The notes under the pieces: model-generated | What the model saw: the letters and a program-made list of their open reading frames with translations, nothing else | Told to the model about the DNA's origin: nothing | Databases searched by the model: none | Position numbers and translations under genes: made by a program | Shown: piece after piece, positions 27,050-39,327 of the stretch | Numbering within the stretch: the first letter of the stretch is position 1 | How the letters are laid out: every line of letters starts with the position of its first letter | DNA from: Epiperipatus broadwayi | Lineage: Eukaryota; Onychophora; Udeonychophora; Euonychophora; Peripatidae | Assembly (NCBI GenBank): GCA_028023455.1 | Contig: JAQFVV010000111.1 | Location: 3,333,443-3,397,442 of the forward strand | Direction of reading: 5' to 3' | DNA length: 64,000 bases

Positions 27050-29125
27050 ATTAAATTTATATGCCTAATCTTCAGAAACATTCTAATGAATTTAAATTAG
27101 AACTTACAAATAGGTTTCAAGTGTTAGGAGATTTTGAACATGATACAGATTTGAATGAAATTAATATGAAAATAACTGATACACTTTTAAAAACTGCAAC
27201 AAACATAGCTGGTAGAAAAAAGCAGCAATTGACTAATAAAATTTCTACTGAGACTAGAGAATTTATGAAGAAAAGAAGGAATATGAAGATATACAAAAAT
27301 GATGTATTACAAAGAATTTAATATCTCGAATTTTGTAAAATGGTACGGAAAAGAGTTGAAAATGATATAAGAAAGTATAACTGTGAAATAGCAAGGAAAG
27401 CTGTAGAAGAAAATAAAAGTCTCAAAAATGTTAAACAACATTTTGGTATTGGTAGGAAATTTATATCTGCAATAAGAAAAAAAGATGGAATTATTACTAA
27501 AAAGAGAGATGACATCATGAAATTGGTAGAAGATTTTTATCAAGAATTACATAGTAATAAAGAACAAGTACCTCCTATATCTATTACATCTTCCAAATTG
27601 CCCAGAATTTTAAATGAAGAAGTGAGACATGCAATTAAGTGTATGAAGAAAGGAAAGGCTCCAGGAAATGATGGAATTATAATTGATATATTAAAAGAAG
27701 CAGGTGAAGAAATAAAAACAATTTTAGCAAAGTTATATACCAAATGTCTAAATGATAAAGATGTACCAGAAGATTGGAAGAATGCAGTAATAATATTAAT
27801 ATTTAAAAAAGGTGATAAAGAAGATATTAGAAATTACAGACCTATCAGCCTTTTATCAGGTTTATATAAAATTTTTACCAAGATAATTACAACTCGTCTA
27901 CAGAGAACTTTGGATTTCCACCAACCAAGAGAACAAGCTGGATTTAAAAGTGGTTTTAGTACAATAGATCATATCCAGGTATTGAGAGAAGTCATAGAAA
28001 GGACAGATGAATATGAGTTGTCATTATGTTTTGGATTTGTAGATTATGAAAAGGCATTCGATTCTATACACATTTCTTCAGTGATTAATGCATTGGATCA
28101 TCAAGGTATAGATCCAGGATATTGTCATATTTTAAAGAATATTTATAAAAATGCAACAGCAACAATTAGATTACATAATGATACTGGAAAAATCAACATT
28201 GAGAAAGGTGTAAGACAAGGTGACTCCATATCTCCAAAACTCTTTACAGCAGTACTGCAAGAAGTATTTTGTGGATTAAAATGGGAAACTAAAGAAGTGA
28301 AAGTAAATGGAGAGTATTTAAGTCATTTAGATTTCGCAGATGATGTAGTTGTTTTTGCAAATAATGCTGCAGAGCTGCAGGAAATATTGCAGAAGTTAGC
28401 AGATGAAAGTAGAAAAGTAGGACTAAAGATAAATGTTAAAAAGACTAAAGTAATGTTTAATCAATTTGCTCAAAATATGAAAATAAAGATTGATTATGAA
28501 GAATTAGAAGAAGTTAACAGTTACAAATACCTTGGTCAGATTATTAATACAGATGGAAACATAATGGAGGAAATTAATCATAGAATTAAACTTGGTTGGA
28601 GTGCTTTTGGTAGAAATAACTTGATACTAAAAGGAAATATGCCTATGTGTTTGAAAAGGATGGTTTTTAACAAATGTGTTTTACCAGTTTTTACTTATGG
28701 ATCTGAGACTTGGACACTTAATAGAAGCGCAATACAGAGACTTCAGACCACTCAAAGGAGTATGGAGAGATGTATGTTGGGAGTAACAAGAAGACATCGA
28801 AACCGCAATGTATGGGTAAGACAACAAACAGGTGTTACTGACCTTATTGAAAAAATTAAAAGATTGAAATGGAGTTGGGCTGGACATATTGCTAGAAGAG
28901 ATGATAATAGATGGTCAATTGAAATTTTAAACTGGATTCCAAGAGATTGTAAAAGACCCAGAAAGAGACCACAAGTGAGATGGATGGATTAAATAAGAAC
29001 ATGTGCAGGGATGTTGTGGAGAAGAGAAGCTACAGATCGGAGAAGATGGATTAAACTTGGAGAGACCTTCATCCTGCAGTGGATTGATAATGGTTGATGA
29101 TGATGATGATGATGATTAAATTTAT
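27050..29125 (+). mobile_element. RTE-type LINE insertion, 5'-truncated, with 11-bp target-site duplication
   Basis: ATTAAATTTAT is present at 27050-27060 and 29115-29125, exactly flanking the LINE body 27061-29114. The 3' end is a short (TGA)n run that begins with the natural stop codon, a known hallmark of the RTE clade, which ends in short tandem repeats and not in poly(A). The apurinic-endonuclease half of the protein is missing because the insertion is 5'-truncated just upstream of the reverse transcriptase. Two other features suggest fairly recent insertion: the duplication is still perfect, and the frame is open for about 680 codons apart from two stops. Confidence 0.93.
27061..29097 (+). 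pseudogene. RTE-type reverse transcriptase (truncated, two in-frame stops)
   Basis: The retrotransposon polymerase that copies its own RNA onto nicked chromosomal DNA. One reading frame runs from 27061 to the TGA at 29095-29097, broken by TAA at 27319-27321 and TAA at 28990-28992. The longest uninterrupted piece (27340-28992, 550 codons) holds the RT blocks: KAPGNDG near residue 106, NYRPISLL at 165-172, GVRQGDSISP at 290-299, catalytic FADD at 332-335, and SYKYLG near 394. The C-terminal W-x-G-H-I-A-R-x-D-D and ILNWIPRD region typical of RTE proteins follows. The first 86 codons are the linker between endonuclease and RT. After the second stop about 35 further in-frame codons still read as LINE tail (CAGMLWRREA...). 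The endonuclease domain is absent, so it is not autonomous. The ATG at 27061 merely coincides with the truncation point. Confidence 0.93.
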
Positions 29126-31590
29126 CTCAGCACTTTCATTTTTAAATAATTTTCTATCTTTAGCATTGAAATCTCTCATAATAATTTTAAAATGTAGTTT
29201 AGTGTGATCAAAAACATTTTGTATATCTATATAAAATCCTTTTCTTCATTAAAATGCAATTTTTTGAAGTATTGTTCGCATTTGACATCTTATAATAAGT
29301 TAAATAATTAATTTTCAATTTATCTAAAATAACATCATTATACATAAGGTCCCTACACCATTTTTAATTTTTAATAAATTTGTGCTTTCAGTATTTATGT
29401 CTTTGAAAAAAAATACTTATCAACTTTTCAAATCAATTATCTGATACATTTGTAAGACTTTATTTTTTTATGAGAAGGTTCAAAATAAATTGTCATATTA
29501 ATGATAAAGTTGGATGTCTATCTAAAAATCTGTCTGTCTGCCTATATATATATCTACCTACCTATCTATCCATCTCCTATACAACTATCCATTCATCCAT
29601 CTATCTATCTATTTCATTATATTGTATTATAGTTTCATTACTCTATAGCTTCAGAAAAGTTGTTATATTTCAAATTCTGACACATAAAAAAATATCTAAA
29701 TCTGATTTCACTACTTATATATTAAGGAAATGCTATTTTGTTAATTATTAAATCATACGGTTCAGCTTGCGGTATGTTTTAATTAATGGCAACGTAGTAT
29801 AGCTAAAGGTTTTATCTAGTTTAAAAACAGAAAAATTCCTGTTGTATTTTCAATGTTCATATCCTCCACAGAAAATTTTAATTTATGTAACTCTCTATGA
29901 TATATACTTGGCTAATGATAAAAGTTGTTAGACTTAATTCCCACAGGTAGATAAAAAAGGATTTAATTCTGATGAGCTAAAAGCCTTGTATTTGAGTTAT
30001 TTCTATTTTTTTTTTTAAAAAAAATCTATTATTAAATTAATAGTTTGCACTATTTGTTTCCATTATAGTTAGATAGTTACAATATAGCTGGGAATTTTAT
30101 TTATCTTAATATGAAGAAAAAACTCCCCGTTATGTTATCAATGTATTTATATATACATATGGACTTCTATTTTATAACTATTTTACTGCATCTTAAAGTC
30201 TTCTCAATAAATATTTATATCAATTCTAATGAGAAAAGTTTTTAAAACGACACACAATTTTTAATTTTATAACACTTTTTTTTTTATTAAAAGTTACCGC
30301 TCAATTTACTTCATTTATTAAATAACCAAATTAATTTAAATTTTATCGGTATACATGCTTATATAAAACACAAGTTGTCGCAATATTTAAGATAAACGAC
30401 TCATCTAATTAAAATTAATATGAAAATCAAAAGCAATTTAGTAAAAAGAAACAAAAAACTGCCTATCATGAAATCTTCTGATTACTCCGACTTTTGACAT
30501 AATGCAACTTTATTGTAGTTTTAAAAATTAAATGTTAGTTAAAAAATAGAACATTAGCGTTTGACGTTTAATCTTCCAACATTAAAACTTTCACTGTGCG
30601 ACATACATTTTTTTATATTATTTCTAACTTAAAATGCAAATCTATGTTTTTAATAACGTAATTAATTTGTCATTTGACAAATCCTAAGAAATAGTGAAAA
30701 ACTTTGAATACCGTAGAGATTTAAAACAAAAAAAGCATTCTGGATCAATAATAAAGGCAATGATAAAAAATTCCCTGATTGTTTTATAAAAATGAGTTCA
30801 AAGTATACACCCGCTTATTTAACTCTTTACATTAATCTTTTCCGCTTTATGTGAGGTATATATATAAAGGAATTGTGCATGTGGTGAAAAATCCTTATTT
30901 GCATGAAAATTGTATTTATTAGAACTAGATAGAATTATTTAATGTTTGAACATTTTTATCGAAATATCGACCAGTTCTCAAATGGAAGTGGTTTTTTGTG
31001 AGATGTGAGTAGAGAACATAAAGTTCTCACTTATGATGAATTGTTTATAAGTGGCACTACAAATCGCTTAAATCTAATGATTGTGAGATCAAGTTCATTT
31101 TATGTTTCTCCACAATATATTTGACTTCACGGCTACACACATTGAAACATTTTGGGTTTTCAATATGTCTACATGTTATAAAAATGTTTGTAGGCTGAGA
31201 TGAAACGACTCTCCTCTTCAAATCATCTCTAACTGAAAAGCCTAATAGTTGAATAAAAATTGAATTAAAATAATATTGGAATATGGATGGCCAAAATAAC
31301 AGTTTTACCAATATTACAATTGGGGAAGGGGGAAAGAAAAACATTCTTTTGGCGATAATGAAAAAACTTTTCTTGCGTTTTGAAAAGTATAAATAATAAT
31401 TTCTCCACTAAAGATAAAACTCCATTAATTCAAAATCTCTGGTTTTAATGCATTTTGTATTTATAATTTTTTTGTGTTTTAAGAAGAGATTCTTTATTTA
31501 TCATTGTAAATCCATTGTAAGACTTAAATTTGCTAAAATATTAATAAAAGGAAAAAACCCAGACAGCTTGCTTCAATTAATCGCAGTAAT
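29126..31590. other. AT-rich DNA, no gene recognised
   Basis: Short imperfect CTAT/CATC runs at about 29515-29610 resemble the flanks of the TATC array. Frames at 29470-29751, 31057-31344 and 31448-31651 show no family signature. Confidence 0.5.
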
Positions 31591-31963
31591 TTATTATAGG
31601 TATTTATTGGTGCATGTTAGAAGCAGCAGAAGAGACGTTATTACTATGTGATTATTCATATAGCATGCGAACATGGATGGGCTGCTCACCAACACACATT
31701 ACCCAGTGTGGTGAGTTTATTTGCTTTTTACCTCTGAGTTTAAGATCAGGAAACACCATGGTCTTTCTTCTCAGTTGCCTGACAAGACAGAGTGAATGTA
31801 TGTGTAAATGATAAATATTTTTCAATATATAGACAGATAAAAATAAATCATGGCCTTTATTCCCAGGCAGTGGTTGGTGGCTGAAGGTGGAGAGTGCTAA
31901 GAATCTCCTGATTGTGGACTCAGGGTGCCATTTGATGATGACTTTTTATTTGGGTAATTAAAA
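31591..31963 (+). other. Less AT-rich segment upstream of an RTE endonuclease remnant
   Basis: About 370 bp with raised G+C immediately upstream of endonuclease-coding sequence. Its position suggests the 5' untranslated part of the same RTE element, but I cannot confirm this without another copy. Contains a short inverted motif around 31690-31715 (CACCAACACACATTACCCAG / GTGTGGTGAG). Confidence 0.35.
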
Positions 31964-32264
31964 CTGCAGCTCACTTTTAAGTGAAGAAAAATTGCAAGAA
32001 TTAGAAGAACTGTCTTATATTAAATGGGACATTATTGGACGTTGTGAAGTTAGAAAGAAAAGGTGAAGAGATAATTGATTTAAAAAGTGGACATGTACTC
32101 TACTACAAAAGCACAAATATTGGAAATACAAATGGTGTAGGATTCATTATAAATAAAAAGTGGAAGAACAATATTGTGGCGATTGATGGTGTATCGGACA
32201 GAGTGGCAAGATTAGTTATACAACTTAATAACAGATACCAAATGCAGATAATTTTATTTTATTT
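31964..32264 (+). pseudogene. RTE-type LINE apurinic-endonuclease fragment, 3'-truncated, frameshifted
   Basis: Two frames together give the N-terminal half of an RTE endonuclease domain (the part often annotated in databases as craniofacial development protein 2-like). Upstream of about 32050, one frame reads SEEKLQELEEL then YIKWDIIG. From about 32055 the other frame reads ERKGEEIIDLKSGHVLYY, then GVGFIINKKWK, SDRVARLVIQLNNRYQM. A frameshift near 32045-32060 separates them. Similarity stops abruptly at about 32264, after which the frame runs into Phe/Tyr-rich AT DNA. The reverse transcriptase is missing. A 125-codon frame from 32035 to 32412 contains the second half plus this unrelated tail. 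Confidence 0.8.
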
Positions 32265-33480
32265 CATATATTTATTTATATGTACTAAATTACCTGATTT
32301 GCATCTTTTATTATTTAAATTAATAAATAAATATGGTCACATGGTATTATTAGAATGCATTTATTTAAAGATATATTGTTGTAGTGGTAATGTTATTTAT
32401 ATTTATTGCTAATACTAATACACAGTTTAAATATTAATGTTTACTTAATTAAGGCATGATTTAAATACTATAAAATGCTTTTACTTAACCATATCGATAA
32501 TAAAGACATTTTAAGTTAAATATTAAAATTTTTAGAGATTTACATATTTTACTTAAATATTTTCATCTCTGAAGTAACTTTTGATTTGATAGATGGCTGG
32601 CCAAACAAATATTTTACTTAAATATTTTAATCTCTGAAGTAACTTTTGATTTGATAGATGGCTGGCCAAACAAATATGTACTAATGGACTTCTTTATTCT
32701 TATTTACAAATAGTACAATTGCATTTGAATTTTATAACCCTGATATTATTATTATTATTTATTAATTCAGATTTATAATATTTTCTTAAATATTTAATTG
32801 TTCTATTTACAGTAAAGAGACTCATTATAGTGATTATACCTAGTATAAGTTAAGCAAACATTTTGACAGCTAAATTAGTGTAAATGAGAGTCTTCATCAG
32901 TTACAACTATCAATGCACTACAATATAGCAGTACATGATAACATTACAAAAATACAAGTTGTAACATGAACATTTATGTGCATGTAAAAATAAGTTTAGT
33001 AGTTGAGACAATATAGTTCTATATAGTGTGTTGGTTGGTTTCTTTCACAAAATTTATTATTGATTTTTGTAATCAGTGAATTGACCAGATATTATGAGAT
33101 GTATTTATAATTAACATTAGGATTAAGTTGGAAAGCTACAAACTAAAAAGTCAAATGGTTATTATTTTTTATCAAGAAATTTTATTGTGAGCTCAAAGAA
33201 TTACATTATAGCAGTAACAGAGTTATGTTGTTAACAGAAACTATAAAAAAAGATTACATAACCCAATACCTATGGTCTGGGGGTAAAACATCAACTGTTC
33301 AATCACAAATTATCCATTTCTACAAAGCTCCATATATCATAGTAGATGTATGTTAGAGCTAGTTTTCAATCTCTGTTCCTGATGGCATGAAGTTTTGCCA
33401 GAAGTAATTTCTTACAGACAAGCAAGGTGTGGCCATAAATGAGAGTGCATCTAGTTGACCAATAGAAAAACAGCAGAAAG
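32265..33480. other. AT-rich DNA with one short tandem duplication, no gene
   Basis: Apart from the 65-bp duplication at 32544-32675, nothing recognisable. Confidence 0.5.
32544..32675. repeat. Tandem duplication of a 65-bp unit
   Basis: The unit ATATTTTACTTAAATATTTT...GGCTGGCCAAACAA is present twice head to tail with one clear substitution (TTTTCATC versus TTTTAATC). A young duplication. Confidence 0.9.
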
Positions 33481-33960
33481 ATTATGATTCTTATGGATGG
33501 AAACATCCCATTAGATATGTGCTAGAAATCAGTCAGGTGAGGAGAGGCACTCTAGTATTGTATATGGATGTGATAACATCTCTGTCCCATTGGAACGAGG
33601 TACAATGGCTCAGAATATGCATCATCGTGTCAACATTCTGTTTACATAAAGGGCAGACTGGGTCCAAGCATGAGAACTCTCTATGATAGACTAGAAAATG
33701 ACATGGGAAGAGCATTCAGGTTTATTATAATCAAAAAATCTAAAAAGTTTGACTCTAGATGCCACTGTTTAAACTTTTTTTGGGAAGGGTTGGCAGTGAT
33801 GGGATTGGGGGGGGGTTCTTCATTAATTAGATGATATGCATCCCAGTACTTAATTTCCTGTGAGTAAACCTGATTAGATAGAGGGCTAAATTTTGCAATA
33901 TCTAGCAATAAGGATGACAACCAACCCCTCCTGGGAGGAGGAGGGTTTTTTGTGTGCTAC
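33480..33960 (-). pseudogene. Possible retroelement remnant with a CCHC-like zinc motif
   Basis: Minus-strand frames at 33920-33681 (79 codons) and 33715-33533 (60 codons) overlap in different frames. The second contains C-P-L-C, then after 8 residues H, then after 4 residues C (CPLCKQNVDTMMHILSHC). This resembles the zinc-binding segment at the C-terminus of several non-LTR reverse transcriptases, and the first frame's KYWDAYHLINEE would suit a preceding linker. The block is richer in G+C than its surroundings, which supports an inserted element. No RT motif is visible nearby, and the assignment to any clade is a guess. Confidence 0.35.
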
Positions 33961-34224
33961 AACCTCTACCCTCTATAATGTATGAATTCCTTTTTGAAGT
34001 TAAATAAGTATTAAATTGATAGAGCATGGACTATAAGAATAAAAATGTTATCCTAATGAACTTTTAATAACATAGCTGAGTATTATATATATATTATTAA
34101 AAAAATAAATATCATTTAACACACAAATTTGCATCAATCAGTGATTCTATTACAATAAATAAATTGTATAAAAAATTAAGGGTGTAACTTTAAATATAAT
34201 ATTTTAATGAATAATTAATTTACC

Positions 34225-36760
34225 TATTCTTTCATAGATATGATAATATGGAGGGAAAGAAAAAAATGTCCAGATTTCAAAATAGAAAAAGAAAGGTCAC
34301 AAAAAAATATTACAAAACAATCTGGAGCACTTTGTGACTTTATAAAAAAATCTAAACTTTCAAATGAAGAGGATTTTTGGAATGGACACAGACAAGGTTT
34401 ATCTGTTGCTAAAGATGCAGTTCTGGAAAAGGAACAACAAACTAATTTTTAATGTAGAACAATCCAATAAAAATTCTGATGAAGAACAGCCAAATGAAAA
34501 TTTTAATGAAGAATGGCCAAATGAATATTTCAATGAAAAACAACAAAACTTTTCAAATGCTGAACTGTAAAATCCAGAAAATTGAACGATTTTATGGATG
34601 AATGTGGATCTGTTCAAAAGGAGAGCAAATTCTATTCCCAGAATTTTGAAGGAAGAAAGTTTAGTAATGTGTATTATATAAAAAAGGAAAATGATGTTCA
34701 TGAGTCATGGCTAATTTATTCAAATTCAAAAAATAGTGTTTTCTGCTTTTTTTTTGTAAATTATTTTGTCAAACAAATCTAAAAACACTGCATCAAATTT
34801 TGTATCATGTGATTATAATCAAATTTATCTCATATACTTTACATATGTAAAATAAAGTCCTGTTCACATGACAAATATGAAAATGTGGCATGATTTAAAA
34901 ACCTGACTAACAGACAAGAAGACAATTGATTCAGAAAATCAAAAACTTGTGGAATTGGAGAAAAACAATTCGTCAAATGTATGTGTAAGCATAATTGAAA
35001 TAATAAAATATCTTGCTTCATAATGTTTAACTTCTATACGGTATCTCAGATAAACTATATAAAAAAATAATAATTTTTTGAAAATCATCGAATTGTTCCC
35101 AAAATTTGATTCAGTTATGGAGACCCACATAAATAGAACACTAAAATCCAAACATAAGAGCAATTATTTGAGCATAGACACACAAAATAAAATTATGTAA
35201 TTTTTGAGTAATGCAATCACAGATAAATTTTTTATCATCTATTAGATTGGCTAAATATTTTTCTATTATATTAGATTGTACTCCAGATAAAAGTCACACT
35301 GAGCAAATGACAGTTATCATTAGATATGTTTCCTGCAATGAAAAAGTATTTATTGAAGAATATTTTTGGGATTTTTAGCAATTGAAAATTCCACAGATGA
35401 AAACTTGTATAATCTAATAATTAACCAGCTGAAGAATTGGAATTTAGATATACAAAATTTAAGAGATGAAGGATATGACAATGGAGCTAATATGAAAGAA
35501 AAATGGCCTGCAAAAAATTATTTTAAATCAAAATCCCAGAGCTTTTTTTTTTTTTACAATGAGCAGCTCATATTTTAAATTTAGTTGTTAATGATGCTGC
35601 AAAAGTAAATTCAGGGACTTGGAACTATACAATCAATTAATAACTTTTTTGAGCTATCTATTAATTGAGCTATCTTAAAAAACATATTACCTCATTAACA
35701 TTTAAACCACTTTTGGATATTAGATAAGAAAAGGATTAAATGCTCTTCAACCACTGGAACATTAAGCAGAAGAAATATAAGATGCTTTGTTTGAAATATT
35801 CTCTGATGAAAATTTTGATCAAGTGAGTAAACATGAAGCTCAGATATTATGTACAAAATTAAAAGATTATCAGTTTCTATGTTCTATTCTTTTATGATAT
35901 GATGTACTACATTTTATAAATCCTGTTAGTCAAATGTTGAAAAATTTTCAAAAAAATATTCATTTACTTTGATAATCATTAAAAATCTAAAACAATTTTT
36001 TTTTTTGTAATTATTGTACAGATGTTTGTTCCCATTCCTTATTTCAAACAGCTAAAAATTTATGTAAAGATTTAGAAGGAGAGTCACACTTAAAATGTAA
36101 TAATGTGGGGAAAAGCAGGAAAAGAAGTAAAATTTATTATTATAAACATCAAGATGAATGATACCAATCACCTGAAGATAAATTCACAGTAAACTTCTTT
36201 TTCACAATAGTGAATATGACAACTGCATCCCTTGATGAGAAAGAGATTTATGCAAATGGAAATCCACAACAAACAGTTTAAATTTTTGTCAACTATACAT
36301 AAACTTGGTGGTGCTGATTTATATAAACTTAAAAAAGAATGTTCCAATCTACAATTTCATCTGGGTGACAATGATAATAATAAAGGCATAAATGGAGAGG
36401 AATTATATGAAAGAACTATGTCTATTTGAAAACATATTTTCAAATGAATGATCTAAATTCAAAAATCCACTTAATGTTCTAAGTTACATTCATGAAAATG
36501 GTTTGACTGTTTCAGTCTCAAATTTGAATGTATCAATAAGAATTTTATTAACTCTCCCTATAAGTGTAGCTAGCTAGTGGAGAGAAATCATTTTTGAAGT
36601 TAAAAATCATAAAAAATTAGTTATGTCCGACAATGACATAAGATCGTTTGGTAAATTTGCCACTGCTATAGAGAATGATATATGCAATACTCTAAATGTT
36701 GATAATATTGTATCTAAATTCAGTTCCATAAAAACTTTTTTATGGAAAGTAAATTTATAA
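34225..36760 (+). pseudogene. hAT transposase, ZMYM1-like type, broken by many frameshifts and stops
   Basis: A cut-and-paste DNA transposase relic; pieces in correct family order lie in all three plus frames. 34240-34450: basic N-terminus ending KKCPDFKIEKERSQKNITKQ. 34620-34760: TTF-type zinc-finger region (ESWLIYSNSKNSVFCF). 35262-35375: [20 protein letters not shown], the block after the first catalytic Asp. 35385-35510: LRDEGYDNGANMKEKW. 35577-35600: LNLVVNDAAK. 36250-36430: FKFLSTIHKLGG ... LGDNDNN. 36470-36740: the C-terminal dimerisation block (ILLTLPISVAS ... AIENDICNTLNVDNIVSKF). No frame exceeds about 70 codons, so no functional protein can be made. The family identification rests on this order of motifs; similar proteins are often annotated as zinc finger MYM-type protein 1. 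Confidence 0.88.
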
Positions 36761-36807
36761 TTATATATATTATCTTTAATAAAACATTAAAATGTAAATA
36801 AAATTAT

Positions 36808-36878
36808 TCTGAGGGGGGGGTACCAATTCCTGTTTTGCATAAGAGTGCTGATGCCCCTTCCTCAGGCCCTGGTTCCAG
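36808..36878 (+). repeat. GC-rich block at the 3' side of the hAT relic, possible terminal region
   Basis: A G-run at about 36811-36820 followed by GATGCCCCTTCCTCAGGCCC and TG. hAT elements of this type often end in a GC-rich ...GGCCCTG terminus. I found no matching inverted copy upstream of 34225, so the left end may be lost. Confidence 0.35.
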
Positions 36879-38246
36879 CATATTTTTCAGCCATAAAACA
36901 TTATAGACATAAGGCATCCGAATTTATATTAGCTTTTTATACAGGGACATTTTTCTATTAGACAGACGTTCACAAGGCATTACAATGGTGTCCTGATTTA
37001 CATGTTAACAGGGAAGAAAAAAAATGGTGTACTGAACTCGGTCTCTACTCCATATTTTCTTTAACTATTTTAAACAATAACATTTTTTTCAAAGCAAAAA
37101 TTCATAATATTTGCAATAATAATGTTGATGTCAGTCCATAGTGTGTAGTTTTCCAGAAATCCAAAGTCTAACTTCCTGCTTAAACTTTCTTTTGGACTGT
37201 AAGAGTGTCCGATTTAAATCTCTGTTAGTACACTCTGATGACAAATCTGTAATCACCGGTTATAGTCTCTGCTAGTATCTCCAAACAAAAAATTAATCTC
37301 TCTACTAGTAGAATCTTAGAACAAATCTTTAATAATCACTCTGTGCTAGTACAATCTTTTTTATAGTAAAACACTTGAATAGAAAACTATAGACTGCCTA
37401 TTTTTTTTTACTTATTACTATTTATTTTTTTAATTAAAACACCAAAATCTTTTCTTAATTAATAAAAGAAATTCCTAATTAATACACATAACAAAAGTTA
37501 TTTCTTCTAAATCTGTAACTTTGATTAGATGACAAATTTTTTTTTATTCTTTCACAGAAGCAAAGCTATAAAATAATAATTAAAAAGAAAACTTATTTTA
37601 CAATACGTCTCCCTTTTTTAATAATTATAGTTTCATAAGATAAAGAAAAACAGCTTAATTTGGGAGTTTTTCTTTTTAATTTTCTAGACAGATAATAGAA
37701 AAACCTAATGAAATCTATTTTTTTTAATGTGTTTTTTCCCCACAAAAACTTAAAATTATAAGAATAAAATACTTATTATACGTGCTGTGCATGTTTGCGA
37801 CTAAAATGCTGTACCTTTCCCCAGAGGGGAGGAGTTGTTTGCTACATCAGAATGCTGTATTAAAAAGTCACAACTATGTCCATATGACATACAAGCATGT
37901 ACAGCAAGTTCAATATGTAAGTCCTGAATAAAATTATACATACTATATATGTGTGCACTGAATTATATCTACAGCCAAAGATTTAAAATCTGATTATATT
38001 TATTAATTTAACAATATTTTCTTTGAGCTTATTTTTGATATTATAATTGGAAGGGCTAGCTCAACCAAAGTTGTGATAGGTTTCAATGATCATCATCCCA
38101 TTGCAATATATATATATACAATAAACATACGCTAATAAAAATATTGAAATAAAATGTAATTATATTCCAAATAACAGTAAATAAAATAAATTCTAATATA
38201 AACTTTAATCAATAATAGTAATTTCAATTATATTCATAATCATTTA
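36879..38246. other. AT-rich DNA, no gene
   Basis: A loose repetition of TCTCTGTTAGTACA / TCTCTGCTAGTATC / CTCTGTGCTAGTAC occurs between 37220 and 37350. Otherwise nothing recognisable. Confidence 0.45.
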
Positions 38247-38330
38247 ACTTAATGGTTGCCAGTCATGATTAAAAATGTGGTGGACTTTCCATCGTTCAAA
38301 TCCCGGCAATTTTAGATGGAAAATAAATAT
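38247..38330 (+). repeat. Possible tRNA-like SINE head (weak)
   Basis: CGTTCAAATCCCGGC at about 38294-38308 is a good pol III B box; TGGTTGCCAGTCATG about 40 bp upstream is a poor A box. An A-rich stretch follows. It is unlike the tRNA-Gly SINE family, and may be an old independent tRNA-derived repeat or chance. Confidence 0.3.
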
Positions 38331-38507
38331 TTTTACGTGAAACAAGAGATTTTACAAAGTTCCTTAAGATGCTGCCCTCTCATGAATTATTTTACAAGTA
38401 AAAAATTAATAAACCTGTCAGTTAAGGTTAAACACAGAAGAGAGGTGGACTTATCTTAGATCTGATTGTCTAATAAATTTTGACAACAAAGAAAATCCCT
38501 TGTCAAA

Positions 38508-39018
38508 AATGAAATCACTCCAATTTCTTTTGTTTTATTTCGAAAGCAATAAACGAATGTTTTAGATCATTCTAAAAGGTTTCTTTGAAATATTATATAT
38601 TATTTTCATAAAATATGCTGAAAATTAAATTATTTAAAAAAAATAGTTAAGATTTTAACAAAAATTAACCAAAATTATTAACTTTTTCTGCAAAGTAAAA
38701 CTGTCAAACAAATCATATCGTCACGTAAACATTTTGATTCATTTTTCAATTTTGTTTTACATTTACCACTCGTAAATATTTCTACAATTATAAAAAGAAA
38801 TTTATTTTTGAAAAAACTTTCGTTTACTTTCATAATCTGACAAATTATTAATATACTTTTTATAAATAAAACTAAAGTGAATATAACAAGGAAAGTTGAA
38901 TATATTTTGATGATTGAATTTGTATTTTGACACTTGACTTTGTGAAATTGACCAATTAAAATGTTAGGCTTTTACCTCAGTTGGCCAATGAAATAATCAG
39001 CAATAAAGAGGTTAAAAC
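38508..39018 (-). repeat. Dispersed repeat family R1, partial minus-orientation copy
   Basis: Same orientation as the 61.4 kb copy and inverted relative to 23.7 kb. Shared words include AAAATATGCTGAAAATTAAA, TTTCATAATCTGACAAATTA, TTAATATACTTTTTATAAAT and the end TTTTACCTCAGTTGGCCAAT. It is more diverged and shorter than the other two, lacking the block around GAAGTTGGAGCAG. Confidence 0.7.
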
Positions 39019-39288
39019 TAAACTGGCTCAATTTCAAAATGGAGTAAAACAGCATCATTTGGAAATCACATGTCTATTTATAATTTTTATAAAAATCAGT
39101 AAATATTAAGATTAGTAAATTATATGATATGTAATTCGAAGACATAATTTCCAGTTGATACTGTTTTATTACATTTTGAAATTAAATCAGTTTAGTTGAA
39201 AATGATTATGGATATAATTGAAAGTACTATTATTGATTAACATTTATATTGGAATTTATTTTGTTATTTGGAATATAATTATATTTTA

Positions 39289-39324
<36 letters not shown>
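39289..39324. repeat. (AT)n run at the edge of the 408-bp array
   Basis: About 17 AT units immediately precede the first array unit; the other edge of the array, at about 40694-40704, also lies in a short AT run. Confidence 0.9.

Positions 39325-39327
<3 letters not shown>

Noticed and set aside
27307-28887. Minus-strand frames of 66-78 codons over the LINE
   Set aside because: Antisense shadows of the reverse transcriptase frame.
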